Shown here: one piece after another, positions 28,082 through 36,594 of the stretch
Numbering within the stretch: the stretch's first letter is position 1
How the letters are laid out: every line of letters begins with the position of its first letter
From: Pseudomonadota bacterium
GTDB taxonomy: Bacteria > Desulfobacterota > Desulfobacteria > Desulfobacterales > Desulfolunaceae
Length of the DNA stretch: 64,000 bases
NCBI GenBank assembly: GCA_018818835.1
Contig: JAHIRD010000039.1
Coordinates: 1 to 64,000 of the forward strand
Direction of reading: 5' to 3'
The notes under the pieces: generated by a model
Database searches by the model: none
What the model saw: only the letters and a program-made list of their open reading frames with translations
What the model was told of the DNA's origin: nothing
Made by a program: the position numbers and the translations under genes

Positions 28082-28447
28082 ATGAAAAGGCCCTCATACA
28101 AAGAGCTTGATAAAAAAATAAACGAGTCAAAGCAGGCTGTGACCCTGGGGCAGGTGAGTGTAATCAATCCCGAGGCCATGGCCTCTGATGCAATTCAGCT
28201 TGGCTTTCTTCTTGAACACGAGATCAACGATGTGCTTCTTTCACTGTTGGATGATATCAAGCCCTTACAGTACGTTGGGAAACGCCCTCCGTCCAGATCT
28301 TATGAAAACAGGATTATCGCAAGTGAGCTTTTCGCGTTCAGAACAAGCTCACGCCGTTTCGGTTGTAAGGTTTACCTGAAATTCACCCTTTTTGATAATG
28401 CGTTCTGGCTGATTTCGCTTCATAAAAACAGGAATAAGGGGAACTAA
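28082..28447 (+). CDS. Putative MqsR-like toxin
   Basis: 121 residues, ending 2 bases before an MqsA-like antitoxin gene. The C-terminal segment CKVYLKFTLFDNAFWLISLH resembles the end of MqsR, a RelE-fold mRNA interferase, including its VYLK strand (Tyr98 here). Before it lies a helical region (AIQLGFLLEHEINDVLLSL) like MqsR's centre. In E. coli mqsR also precedes mqsA. The match is by eye and weak over the N-terminus, which is longer than in MqsR. Alternatively it is an unrelated toxin paired with an MqsA-type regulator. It has no signal or membrane segment. Confidence 0.55.
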   Translation: MKRPSYKELDKKINESKQAVTLGQVSVINPEAMASDAIQLGFLLEHEINDVLLSLLDDIKPLQYVGKRPPSRSYENRIIASELFAFRTSSRRFGCKVYLKFTLFDNAFWLISLHKNRNKGN

Positions 28448-28449
28448 GG

Positions 28450-28815
28450 ATGACCACGAAAAAATGCCCCTGCGGAAAGGGTGAAATGCATTTGAAAACC
28501 CGGGAGAAAAAAACCTGTTACAACGGAATGGACCTGAATGTCGAGTCCGAAGCTTATGTCTGTGCCTGTTGCGGCATTGAAGCAGGGACGGTGGTTCAGG
28601 CGTCACAGACACAAAGGGCCATTTCCGATGCTTACCGAAGTAAAGCAGGACTTTTGACCGGAGCAGACATCCGTCGTCTTCGTATGGATAAGGGACTGGA
28701 TCACAAACAATTGGCTGATCTTCTGGGCTTATGCGCCGACAGCGTCCGGAAATGGGAAGAGGGCTTGATCCAGGACCATGTGATCGATCGTTCCCTTCGT
28801 AAGGTTTTATGCTGA
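28450..28815 (+). CDS. MqsA/YgiT-type antitoxin with zinc finger and HTH
   Basis: 121 residues. The N-terminal zinc-binding half has Cys6, Cys8, Cys38 and Cys41 (CPC ... CACC), and the C-terminal half is a Cro/XRE-like helix-turn-helix (ADIRRLRMDKGLDHKQLADLL, then DSVRKWEEG). In MqsA the N-terminal half binds toxin and the C-terminal half binds the operon promoter. The gene follows the putative toxin by 2 bases, so the pair is probably one operon with autoregulation. Confidence 0.82.
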   Translation: MTTKKCPCGKGEMHLKTREKKTCYNGMDLNVESEAYVCACCGIEAGTVVQASQTQRAISDAYRSKAGLLTGADIRRLRMDKGLDHKQLADLLGLCADSVRKWEEGLIQDHVIDRSLRKVLC

Positions 28816-28837
28816 TGATTTTTTTGGATTCTTTTTT

Positions 28838-29920
28838 TTGATTGGAGATATAATTCTGGAAAAGAAATTCAGCTTAACCTTGTTGCACTGGTACCATGAC
28901 AACAAACGGCCCATGCCCTGGCGGGAAAGCCGGGACCCCTATCACATATGGCTATCCGAGGTAATGCTCCAGCAGACCCAGGTGGCCACAGTCATTCCCT
29001 ACTACACTCGGTTTATAGAAAAATACCCGACAATAGAAGATCTTGCCCGGGCAGAGGACCAAGATGTCCTCAAGTTGTGGGAGGGTCTTGGCTATTACAG
29101 ACGATGCCACCATTTTCTGGCTGCGATCCGTCAGGTCAGGACACACCATAAGGGTAAGGTTCCGGATAATTCGGATGTGTTTTTAAAACTTCCGGGAGTG
29201 GGAGCCTACACCACGGCCGCCGTGATGAGCATTGCCTTTGGCCAAGCCCTTCCTGTGGTTGACGGCAACGTCATCCGGGTCATGGCCCGTTACTACTGTC
29301 TGGGTGAAGACAGCACAAAAGCATCAACCCGGAAACATATTCTTGAAAAGATGAGTGGCCTTATTCCCAAAGAATCTCCAGGGGATTTCAATCAGGCCGT
29401 GATGGAGTTGGGGGCAAGGGTCTGCCTACCGAAAAATCCTATGTGCCCGGCATGTCCCATCCATGAAACCTGTTGTGCCTTCAAAGCCGATACCGTGATT
29501 GATTATCCAAACATTCCCAAAAAAAACCGTATCCCTGAATATTTGGTGGGGCTGGCCGTGATTGTTCGTGGGAAAACATTTTTAATTCAGAAACGCCCTG
29601 ATACTGGCCATCTTGCCGGAATGTGGGAGCTTCCCGGAGGCAAGACTCTAAACAATGAGTCTATGGAACAAGCCCTTCAAAGAAAATGCCTTGAAGAACT
29701 CGGAGTTCATGTTCAGATCAAGGAAACACTGGCCTGTGTCAGTCATGTTTATTCCCATTTTAAAATCCGCCTTACCGTGTTCGTGTGCCATGAAGATAAG
29801 AAGACCGTCAACGCCTTGAAAAAACAGCCCATACTCTGGATCACGGTGGATGATCTTGGAAACTATCCCTTTCCTTCTGCCAATCACAAGTTTTTTCCTG
29901 CCCTGTGTTCTATATTATGA
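28838..29920 (+). CDS. mutY: A/G-specific adenine glycosylase MutY
   Basis: 360 residues. MutY removes adenine mispaired with 8-oxoguanine. Marks are catalytic Glu41 in WLSEVMLQQTQV, the helix-hairpin-helix LPGVGAYTTAAV and catalytic Asp142 in VVDGNV. The [4Fe-4S] loop is C196-x6-C203-x2-C206-x5-C212. The C-terminal NUDIX-like domain (LIQKRPDTGHLAGMWELPGGK) recognises 8-oxoG. The TTG at 28838 is the only reasonable start in frame; no ribosome-binding site is clear, so initiation may depend on coupling to the antitoxin gene 22 bases upstream. Confidence 0.95.
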   Translation: MIGDIILEKKFSLTLLHWYHDNKRPMPWRESRDPYHIWLSEVMLQQTQVATVIPYYTRFIEKYPTIEDLARAEDQDVLKLWEGLGYYRRCHHFLAAIRQVRTHHKGKVPDNSDVFLKLPGVGAYTTAAVMSIAFGQALPVVDGNVIRVMARYYCLGEDSTKASTRKHILEKMSGLIPKESPGDFNQAVMELGARVCLPKNPMCPACPIHETCCAFKADTVIDYPNIPKKNRIPEYLVGLAVIVRGKTFLIQKRPDTGHLAGMWELPGGKTLNNESMEQALQRKCLEELGVHVQIKETLACVSHVYSHFKIRLTVFVCHEDKKTVNALKKQPILWITVDDLGNYPFPSANHKFFPALCSIL

Positions 29921-29925
29921 CCTAA

Positions 29926-29954
29926 TTGACAATGAAGGAATTTAACTGTAAATT
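29926..29954 (+). promoter_or_regulatory. Candidate sigma-70 promoter of birA
   Basis: A perfect TTGACA followed after 17 bases by TAAATT (four of six consensus), just after the mutY stop and about 110 bases before the birA start. Confidence 0.5.
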
Positions 29955-30065
29955 TAGAGTTTCATATAAAGGGATTTATCAGTGTATGGGTTTTTCAGGG
30001 TCCTTCTGATATGATAGTCTCAGACGGCTGGAAATGACTGCTCGGCGATGGATAAGGACATCGTC

Positions 30066-30926
30066 ATGGACATCTCGATAGAAAAAATACTGACCGGAAA
30101 TGCCCACAACAGGTGTCTTTCAACCTACGGCCCCTGGACAACGATGAGCCTTGCACACACCCTGGAAACCATCTCGGTTGAACGTTCTGGAAATCCTCCT
30201 TTGGGGATCTCTTTCTTTTTTACCGATTCCTGTTCTTCGACCATGGATCTTGCCTGGCGTCTCATTGAGAATAACATTTTCCCTGAATGGTCATCGGTTC
30301 TTTCCTTAGGTCAGCACCATGGAAGAGGACAGTTCCGCCGGGCCTGGATTTCCGATGGGGGCAATCTCTATGCAACGATGCGCCTTCCAAATCACTTGTC
30401 TTGTTCAGCCATGACCCCCATGATGCTGGCCATGGCTGTTCATATTACCCTCAGAGATCTGGGCATTTATTCAGAGTTTAAGTGGCCCAACGATATTCTT
30501 GTTTCACGAAGAAAAGTGGGGGGCATCCTGGTGGAAAAACGAGATGATAACGTGATTGCCGGGTTCGGGGTCAATCTTTTCACCTCACCGTCCATGGACG
30601 AATTGAATGACCCAAGGGCACTCCCCCCCGGTCATCTTGGTGAACTTGGACTGTCCGTGTCACCTCTTGAAATCTGGCCTCGCATGGTTCAGGCTGTCAT
30701 GGATTGCATGACATCGCTCTCACAGGGCACACAACCCGCCGATCTGCTAAAGGTTCTTGAAAACTCATTGGCATTCATGGGTGAAACAGTGGTCTTCAAA
30801 CCGCATAGTGCTGAAGAATTTCAGGCTGTGATCCAGGGGCTGACCGAAACCGGCGGCATTCGACTTAAAACAGTGAACGGAGAAAGAACCTGTCATAACG
30901 GCAGTCTTATTCCCGTTGTGTATTAA
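30066..30926 (+). CDS. birA: Biotin--protein ligase BirA (no HTH domain)
   Basis: About 286 residues from the ATG at 30066, which has AAGGA 7 bases upstream; an ATG at 30048 is in frame. The BPL/LPL catalytic core is visible: FFTDSCSSTMDLAW, the biotin/AMP loop GQHHGRGQFRRAW, GGNLYATMRLP, FKWPNDILVSRRKVGGILVE and GFGVNL. A C-terminal SH3-like cap follows. The DNA-binding N-terminal domain of E. coli BirA is absent, so it is a ligase but not a repressor. The large biotin carboxylase-carboxyltransferase gene lies immediately downstream and is its likely substrate. Confidence 0.93.
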   Translation: MDISIEKILTGNAHNRCLSTYGPWTTMSLAHTLETISVERSGNPPLGISFFFTDSCSSTMDLAWRLIENNIFPEWSSVLSLGQHHGRGQFRRAWISDGGNLYATMRLPNHLSCSAMTPMMLAMAVHITLRDLGIYSEFKWPNDILVSRRKVGGILVEKRDDNVIAGFGVNLFTSPSMDELNDPRALPPGHLGELGLSVSPLEIWPRMVQAVMDCMTSLSQGTQPADLLKVLENSLAFMGETVVFKPHSAEEFQAVIQGLTETGGIRLKTVNGERTCHNGSLIPVVY

Positions 30927-30933
30927 TCAATTT

Positions 30934-31027
30934 TGATGGCGTCGTAAAAAGTCCCATATGCGGCGTTATAGTGTTTTGCCTATGGACCTTTTTCCTTAGC
31001 CATCTTTCGATTTTTTACGAGTTTATC
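30934..31027 (+). repeat. tgatggcgtcgtaaaaagtc palindromic repeat, copy 1
   Basis: Starts 8 bases after the birA stop. The first 43 bases are identical to the copy at 34721. The outer arms tcgtaaaaagtc and cgattttttacga can pair, so RNA from here would form a long stem. It may act as a terminator or processing site between birA and the carboxylase gene. Confidence 0.75.
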
Positions 31028-31044
31028 AATTATGGAGGACTTTT

Positions 31045-34000
31045 ATGAAAACGTTCGACGATATATGCAGGGAAATCAAAGGGAAAAAAATACTGGTTGC
31101 CAACCGGGGAATTGCGGCACGGAGAATCAGCAGGACCATCCGGGAGCTTTTCAAGGCCATCCCCGTGATGACCGTAACCAGTGTGGACAAAACAGCCCCT
31201 TTTACCGCGGGTGCCAAAGAGCTCGTGCTTCTGGGAGATAACCCCCGTGCATATCTGGACCTTGACCGGATCATCAGTCTTGCAAAAAAACAAGGCATCA
31301 TCGCCATCCATCCCGGTTGGGGATTCGCATCAGAAGATTCACGTTTCCCTGGTAAATGTGAAGAAGCGGGAATTCTTTTCATCGGGCCTGCCACCAAGGG
31401 CATGGATCTCCTTGGAAACAAAGTCAAAGTCCGGGATCTTGCCCGAAGTCTCGATATTCCCGTGGTACCCGGATCACTTGGGGCTGTTGATGTGGAAACC
31501 GCTCGAAGTGTCGCCCTTGACATGGGCCTTCCCGTCATGCTCAAAGCCGAAGGTGGCGGCGGTGGGCGAGGAATCTACGAAGTCCATGATATGGCACAGC
31601 TTGAAAGTGCATTTTCAAAAGCATCGGCCCTGGCCCATGCCTCGTTTGGTAATCCCAGGCTCTTTGTGGAAAAACTCCTCACCTCGGTAAGGCACATCGA
31701 AATCCAGGTGATCGCAGATCAGTACGGCAATGTGTTTACCTTTGATGAGCGAGATTGTACGGTTCAACGTAATCACCAAAAACTTGTTGAAATAACGCCC
31801 TCATCCTGGCCCAAATGGACCGACGATTTGCGGGGACGATTGAAGGAGTATGCAAAAAAGCTGATCACGTCTGTGGGGTATTACTCGTTGGCAACAGTTG
31901 AATTTCTAGTGGATGATGATGCCAACGTCTACCTTATTGAAGTGAACACAAGGCTCCAGGTCGAGCACGGCATCACCGAATGCCGTTACGGCATTGATTT
32001 AGTGGAGGAACAGATCGCCGTGGCATTCGGAGCAACACTCCGACTCAATGAAGAAAATACCCGTCCTCTCTCCCATGCCATACAGGTGAGAATCAACTGC
32101 GAAGATCCCCGCCAAGGATTCACGCCCAACTCAGGCCTTATCACACGCTATCTTTCTCCTGGTGGGCCAGGTATCCGGCTCGATTCCTGTATTTCCGGCG
32201 GCTATGAATTCCCGCCTCACTATGATTCGGCGGCAGCCCTTCTGATCGCTTACGGACGAACTTGGGAAAAAACACTGGCTGTCATGAACCGGGCCTTAAA
32301 AGAATACGTCATCGGGGGACCGAAAACCACCATTCCATTTCACCAAAGGATCATCACCCATCCCACGTTTCTTTCCGGAGATTATAATACCCGTTTTGTG
32401 AGTACAACACCGGAACTCATGTATTACAAGGATCTCGATTCTGAAGCCCTGCGATTGAGCAGACTCGCAGCTGAAATATCGGCCAGGGGATACAACCCTT
32501 TTGTGCAACTTGGGGAATACAGGGGCGTGGAAGACAAACGCATGCCAGAGTTTTCACCGGTTCTGCCTGTGCTGGATCGAACCCAGCCTCAACAGATTTA
32601 TCCCAGGGGGGATCGAAAAGCCCTGCTTGATTATGTGAGGGATTCGGGCCATGTGCATTTTATGGACACCACACCCCGGGACATTACCCAGTCCAACAGC
32701 GGGAACCGGTTTCGTTTGGCTGAAGACGCCATCATTGGGCCATACCTTGACCGGTGCGGTTTTTTCTCCATAGAAAACGGTGGCGGGGCTCATTTCCACG
32801 TGGCTCTCATGGCCAACATGACCTATCCGTTCAACGAGGCCCGAACCTGGAATCGGTTTGCGCCCACAACCCTCAAACAGATTTTGGTGCGGTCCACCAA
32901 TCTTCTGGGATACAAACCCCAGCCCCGGAACCTTATGCGGCTCACCGGTGAGATGATCTGCGAACATCATGATGTGGTCCGATGTTTCGATTTTCTGAAC
33001 CATGTAGAAAACATGGCTCCCCTGGCCGAAGTGGTCATGAACAGTCAGGCCAACGTCTTTGAACCGGCCATTTCTCTGTCCTGGGCCCAGGGCTTTGATG
33101 TACCCCATTATATGCACGTGGTGGATGATATTGTGGCCATGATCGCCCGTATTACCGGCCAACCCGCAAAAAAATCCCAAAAGGATTTCATCCTTGGCCT
33201 CAAGGATATGGCAGGTGTGTGCCCCCCCAGATTCATCAGCAGTCTGGTTGCCTCCATTAGGAAAAAATATCCTGATATGGTGGTGCATTACCACCGCCAT
33301 TTCACGGACGGATTGTTTACCCCGGCAGTGGGCGCTGCGGCCAAAGCCGGGGCACATATCGTGGATACGGCACTGGGCGCATCAGTCAGGTGGTACGGCC
33401 AGGGCGAAGTGTTGTCCACCGCCGCTTATATCGAAGAAGAAATGGGGCTTAAAACCAATTTAAACAAAGACATGATCCGAACCTGCAATTTTGTGCTCAA
33501 ACAGATTATGCCCTATTACGATCGCTATACAGCTCCGTATTTCCAGGGAATTGACCATGACGTAATCCACCATGGCATGCCCGGAGGAGCCACGTCCTCA
33601 TCCCAGGAAGGGGCCATGAAACAGGGCTACATCCATCTTCTACCCTACATGCTGAGATTCCTTTCCGGAACACGAAAAATCGTCCGATACCATGATGTGA
33701 CACCCGGGTCCCAGATTACCTGGAATACCGCCTTTCTTGCTGTGACCAGCGCGTTCAAGAGGGGCGGGGAAGACGAAGTGAACCATCTTCTCTGGGTAAT
33801 GGAATCCGTTGCCAATGCACCGGAACATAAACTGACGGATGATCTTAAAAACGATCGGCAGATCCTTTACAGGGAAAGCAACGATGCGTTCAAAGACCTT
33901 CTTATGGGGCGTTTTGGTAAGATGCCCCTGGGGTTTCCCCAGGACTGGGTCTATGAAAGTGCCTTTGGACCGGATTATAAAAAATTTCTGGCCCAGAGAA

Positions 34001-34734
34001 CCGAAGATTCCCCACTTAAAGCCCTGGGAACCATTGATATCGAAACGGAAAGGGAATCCCTGACCAGACAAATCGAACGAAAATCCTCACACGAAGAACT
34101 GGTTATGTATTTGAATCATCCCGGTGATGCCCTCAAGACTATTATTTTCAGAAATAATTATGGAAACCCCAACCGTCTTCCCCTGGATGTATGGTTTGAA
34201 GGCCTCACTGTGGGCCGGGAACTTGATTTTTCAGATTCGGACGACAAACCCCACAGGATTGTTATCATTGACATCGGTCCCGTGGACCTCCAGGGGGTCT
34301 GTCTCGTCAGGTACAATCTTGATGATGAAACATTCACCCATCCGGTACAGGTGGCCAAACCCCTTAAAACGGGGCAGGGTGCCATAGAAATGGCCGATAA
34401 AGACAATCCCTTTCACATCGCATCCCCCAGCACCGGAGATCTCTGGGTGATGTATGTGAAGCCAGGAGACACTGTGGGCAAAGGAGAAGAACTGTTCAAT
34501 ATCACCATTATGAAACAGGAAAAAGCTGTGATCTCACCCATGGATGGTATGGTGGAACGCGTTCTTAAATCATCGGATTACAAAAGCGACAAGCGGATGA
34601 CACCGGTGCGCGAAGGCGAACTTCTTGTGGTCCTTGGCCCGGTGCCCAAACGATGCGGAAAATGCCATTGTCCGATCAAGGATGAGGCGTTTAAATTTTG
34701 TCCGGATTGCGGTTCAGCCTTGATGGCGTCGTAA
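31045..34734 (+). CDS. Divergent pyruvate-carboxylase-like enzyme (BC-CT-BCCP) with C-terminal zinc ribbon
   Basis: 1229 residues, with GGAGG before the ATG. Residues 10-460 are biotin carboxylase (ATP-grasp KAEGGGGGRGIYEV, LIEVNTRLQVEHGITE). About 530-900 is the carboxyltransferase barrel (DTTPRDITQS at 541, the carbamylated-lysine motif KDMAG with Lys720, metal ligands in HYHRH at 748-752). About 1125-1195 is the biotinyl domain, where the biotin lysine is K1157 in TIMKQEK rather than the usual AMKM. A CxxC...CxxC zinc ribbon (Cys1204, 1207, 1219, 1222) closes the protein. The usual RDAHQS is RDITQS and HTHDTSG is HRHFTDG, so the acceptor may not be pyruvate. The last four codons come from a dispersed repeat. 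Confidence 0.85.
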   Translation: MKTFDDICREIKGKKILVANRGIAARRISRTIRELFKAIPVMTVTSVDKTAPFTAGAKELVLLGDNPRAYLDLDRIISLAKKQGIIAIHPGWGFASEDSRFPGKCEEAGILFIGPATKGMDLLGNKVKVRDLARSLDIPVVPGSLGAVDVETARSVALDMGLPVMLKAEGGGGGRGIYEVHDMAQLESAFSKASALAHASFGNPRLFVEKLLTSVRHIEIQVIADQYGNVFTFDERDCTVQRNHQKLVEITPSSWPKWTDDLRGRLKEYAKKLITSVGYYSLATVEFLVDDDANVYLIEVNTRLQVEHGITECRYGIDLVEEQIAVAFGATLRLNEENTRPLSHAIQVRINCEDPRQGFTPNSGLITRYLSPGGPGIRLDSCISGGYEFPPHYDSAAALLIAYGRTWEKTLAVMNRALKEYVIGGPKTTIPFHQRIITHPTFLSGDYNTRFVSTTPELMYYKDLDSEALRLSRLAAEISARGYNPFVQLGEYRGVEDKRMPEFSPVLPVLDRTQPQQIYPRGDRKALLDYVRDSGHVHFMDTTPRDITQSNSGNRFRLAEDAIIGPYLDRCGFFSIENGGGAHFHVALMANMTYPFNEARTWNRFAPTTLKQILVRSTNLLGYKPQPRNLMRLTGEMICEHHDVVRCFDFLNHVENMAPLAEVVMNSQANVFEPAISLSWAQGFDVPHYMHVVDDIVAMIARITGQPAKKSQKDFILGLKDMAGVCPPRFISSLVASIRKKYPDMVVHYHRHFTDGLFTPAVGAAAKAGAHIVDTALGASVRWYGQGEVLSTAAYIEEEMGLKTNLNKDMIRTCNFVLKQIMPYYDRYTAPYFQGIDHDVIHHGMPGGATSSSQEGAMKQGYIHLLPYMLRFLSGTRKIVRYHDVTPGSQITWNTAFLAVTSAFKRGGEDEVNHLLWVMESVANAPEHKLTDDLKNDRQILYRESNDAFKDLLMGRFGKMPLGFPQDWVYESAFGPDYKKFLAQRTEDSPLKALGTIDIETERESLTRQIERKSSHEELVMYLNHPGDALKTIIFRNNYGNPNRLPLDVWFEGLTVGRELDFSDSDDKPHRIVIIDIGPVDLQGVCLVRYNLDDETFTHPVQVAKPLKTGQGAIEMADKDNPFHIASPSTGDLWVMYVKPGDTVGKGEELFNITIMKQEKAVISPMDGMVERVLKSSDYKSDKRMTPVREGELLVVLGPVPKRCGKCHCPIKDEAFKFCPDCGSALMAS

Positions 34735-34873
34735 AAAGTCCCATATGCGGCGTTATAGTGTTTGGCCAGACGTTCGACATACTACATGTATGCCTTCACG
34801 CCTGGCCAAACACTATGCCTTGCCTATGGACCTTTTTCCATAGCCATCCGTCGACTTTTTACGAGATCATCAA
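34721..34873 (+). repeat. tgatggcgtcgtaaaaagtc palindromic repeat, copy 2
   Basis: Shares its first 43 bases exactly with the copy at 30934, then carries an extra inner palindrome: atagtgtttggccag (34755-34769) and ctggccaaacactat (34802-34816), a perfect 15-bp stem. The outer arms tcgtaaaaagtc (34729-34740) and gactttttacga (34853-34864) also match perfectly. Its first bases encode the last codons and the stop (atg gcg tcg taa) of the carboxylase gene. Confidence 0.85.
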
Positions 34874-35060
34874 ACTTCATGCCCTTCATGACCTTCATGG
34901 TGAAAAAAAGTTAAGTTTCCAGGCAAAGCCTGGAAACGAAATAAAAAAACAGTTTAACCACGGAGACACGAAGAAGAATGCCTCCGGCAGCTCTCCGAGG
35001 GCCAGCTTCCCTGCCTGGGCGGGGACAAGCCTAAAAAGCCGGGCAAATGGGTTGGTGTGT
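34874..35060 (+). repeat. Copy of the cacgaag / cctccgg intergenic repeat family
   Basis: Contains cttcatgcccttcatgacc, the gtttccagg/cctggaaac hairpin (34916-34938), accacggagacacgaag, and the cctccggcagc ... gccagcttccctgcc ... gcctaaaaagccgggc module also seen at 3300 and 11661. Confidence 0.65.
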
Positions 35061-35660
35061 TTGATCCAAGTGTTTATTAAATACCCGAATGAATCAGGGG
35101 TATACAGGTAAAAAGGCTTTTATCGGATACTAACTATCCATTTTATCACCATCCGTGATTCATTATTAATATTTATCAGGCTGACATTGAACTGTTCCAT
35201 GACAATATCTTATAATATCAGTTATATAAAATTTATTTGAATCGTTTTTGGTAGGCTGGCCCGCAGGTTGCAAAACCATATGTCATCATCTTGTCTATGA
35301 CGTTTAAAAACAAGGAGGCATATGGAATAAACCTTTTTCAGATCACTTTTCTTCATATTGGGGTAAAACCGGGATCGGTCAGTCATTGAAAACGGCCAAG
35401 GCCTTTCCCGGTTATTTTCTCCAAGGAGCAGAAAAAACATTATAAAGTAAAAACGCAACAGAGAAAACCCTTCTATTTTACCTACCTTACAACGGGCACT
35501 GAAAAGCCGGGAATCCTTCGCGCTTGACTACCAAGCCTTCCCGGCTTTAACCTACAATGCATAAAATTTATTCATGTATCACATCAAGGTTTCCATTTTT
35601 TTTAAGCTGGAACGTGATGCATTGCACGGCTGCAAGCGAGATCACTGAAAATATGGCTCC
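35061..35660. other. Gene-free interval with a hairpin and a shared 15-base motif
   Basis: A/T-rich. It holds a paired stem AAAGCCGGGAA (35503-35513) / TTCCCGGCTTT (35538-35548) around 24 bases, terminator-like in either direction. At 35612-35626 is ACGTGATGCATTGCA, identical to the motif upstream of the 41-residue gene. A minus-strand frame at 35222-35458 has no start signal or family marks and is not called. A small RNA read on the minus strand from near 35580 to the hairpin is possible but unproven. Confidence 0.35.
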
Positions 35661-36107
35661 TCAGTAAAAAGGGATTCGGTAGTCGATCATCCATAAAAGA
35701 CCACCGACCACGGGGAAGACCACCGCGGCGATGTGGTTGATGGTAAAGCCAACGGCCATGCTGGGGGCAATATCTCTGGGGTCTGCGATTTTCTGGAAAA
35801 AGGTCCGGATGGCAATGGCGAAATTGAAAAAAATGTGATCAGCTATATACAAAAGGCCAATCAGGAATTTATCGTCCACCATGGCATAGGCCAGGAAAAT
35901 AAAGAACAGGCTGGCATATTCCAGAGAAAGAACCTTGCGTTCCCCAAAACGGATAATGGCTTTGCCGATCATGGGGCTTAAGAAATAATTGATAATATTG
36001 TTCACAAGGAACAAGAGGGTGATGTCCTGGACGGAAAATGAGAATTTCTTGACAATGATGAATTCATACCAGGAATTTCCAAAAAAATTTAAACGTTTGA
36101 CACGCAT
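35661..36107 (-). pseudogene. MFS transporter remnant
   Basis: 148 residues with about four membrane helices that look like the second half of a major-facilitator permease (LLFLVNNIINYFLSPMIGKAIIRFGERKVLSLEY is the typical loop after helix 7-8). The first six helices and the last one are missing; it ends abruptly at YRIPFY. It starts 3 bases after the VOC gene stop. A functional half-transporter is unlikely, so I treat it as a fragment. Confidence 0.6.
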
Positions 36108-36110
36108 ATA

Positions 36111-36473
36111 TTATTGAGGGCAGGACATCCAGAATTCAAGGCGGTTGCCTTCGGGGTCATACAGATAAAAAACCCGGGCATGCCAGGGATGATTCCTAAT
36201 GGGGGAGGGGGCCAGACCTGATTTTTGCATATGACTATGGCTGTCCTCGATGGAGGGCACTTCAAAACTGAGTGTGATACCTTGTCCCCCTGCGCTTGGA
36301 ATGGTTGTTTTATTCTCGTTGGCGATACTCAGTCTGGCATCTTTATTCAGAATGAATTCAACAAACCAGGCCTTTGAAAGGCTAATCTCAAGGCAAAGTC
36401 TGTCACGGTAAAAGACCAGGGTTTCTTCCCACTTCTTACAGTAAAGAATCGTATTTGCTGTTTTGATGTTCAT
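36111..36473 (-). CDS. VOC (glyoxalase/bleomycin-resistance) family protein
   Basis: 120 residues with the betaalphabetabetabeta repeat of the vicinal oxygen chelate fold: TILYCKKWEETLVFYRDRLCLEI at the start and ARVFYLYDPEGNRLEFW at the end, where the Glu is the usual last metal ligand. The first expected metal ligand (His or Gln) is not obvious, so catalysis is uncertain. It lies directly upstream of a broken transporter gene. Confidence 0.8.
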   Translation of the reverse strand: MNIKTANTILYCKKWEETLVFYRDRLCLEISLSKAWFVEFILNKDARLSIANENKTTIPSAGGQGITLSFEVPSIEDSHSHMQKSGLAPSPIRNHPWHARVFYLYDPEGNRLEFWMSCPQ

Positions 36474-36594
36474 GGATACCCCATCTTTAAAAAATTATGT
36501 TTTGTCAGTGGTGTTTCACTGGTTTTTTTTATAATATAGGCCTTCAGACTACAGCTTTTTTATCAATCTGTCATGAAAAAACTCCGGGGCATAC

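Noticed and set aside
35222-35458. 78-codon minus-strand frame
   Set aside because: Non-ATG start without a ribosome-binding site, no family marks, and it covers intergenic A/T-rich DNA.
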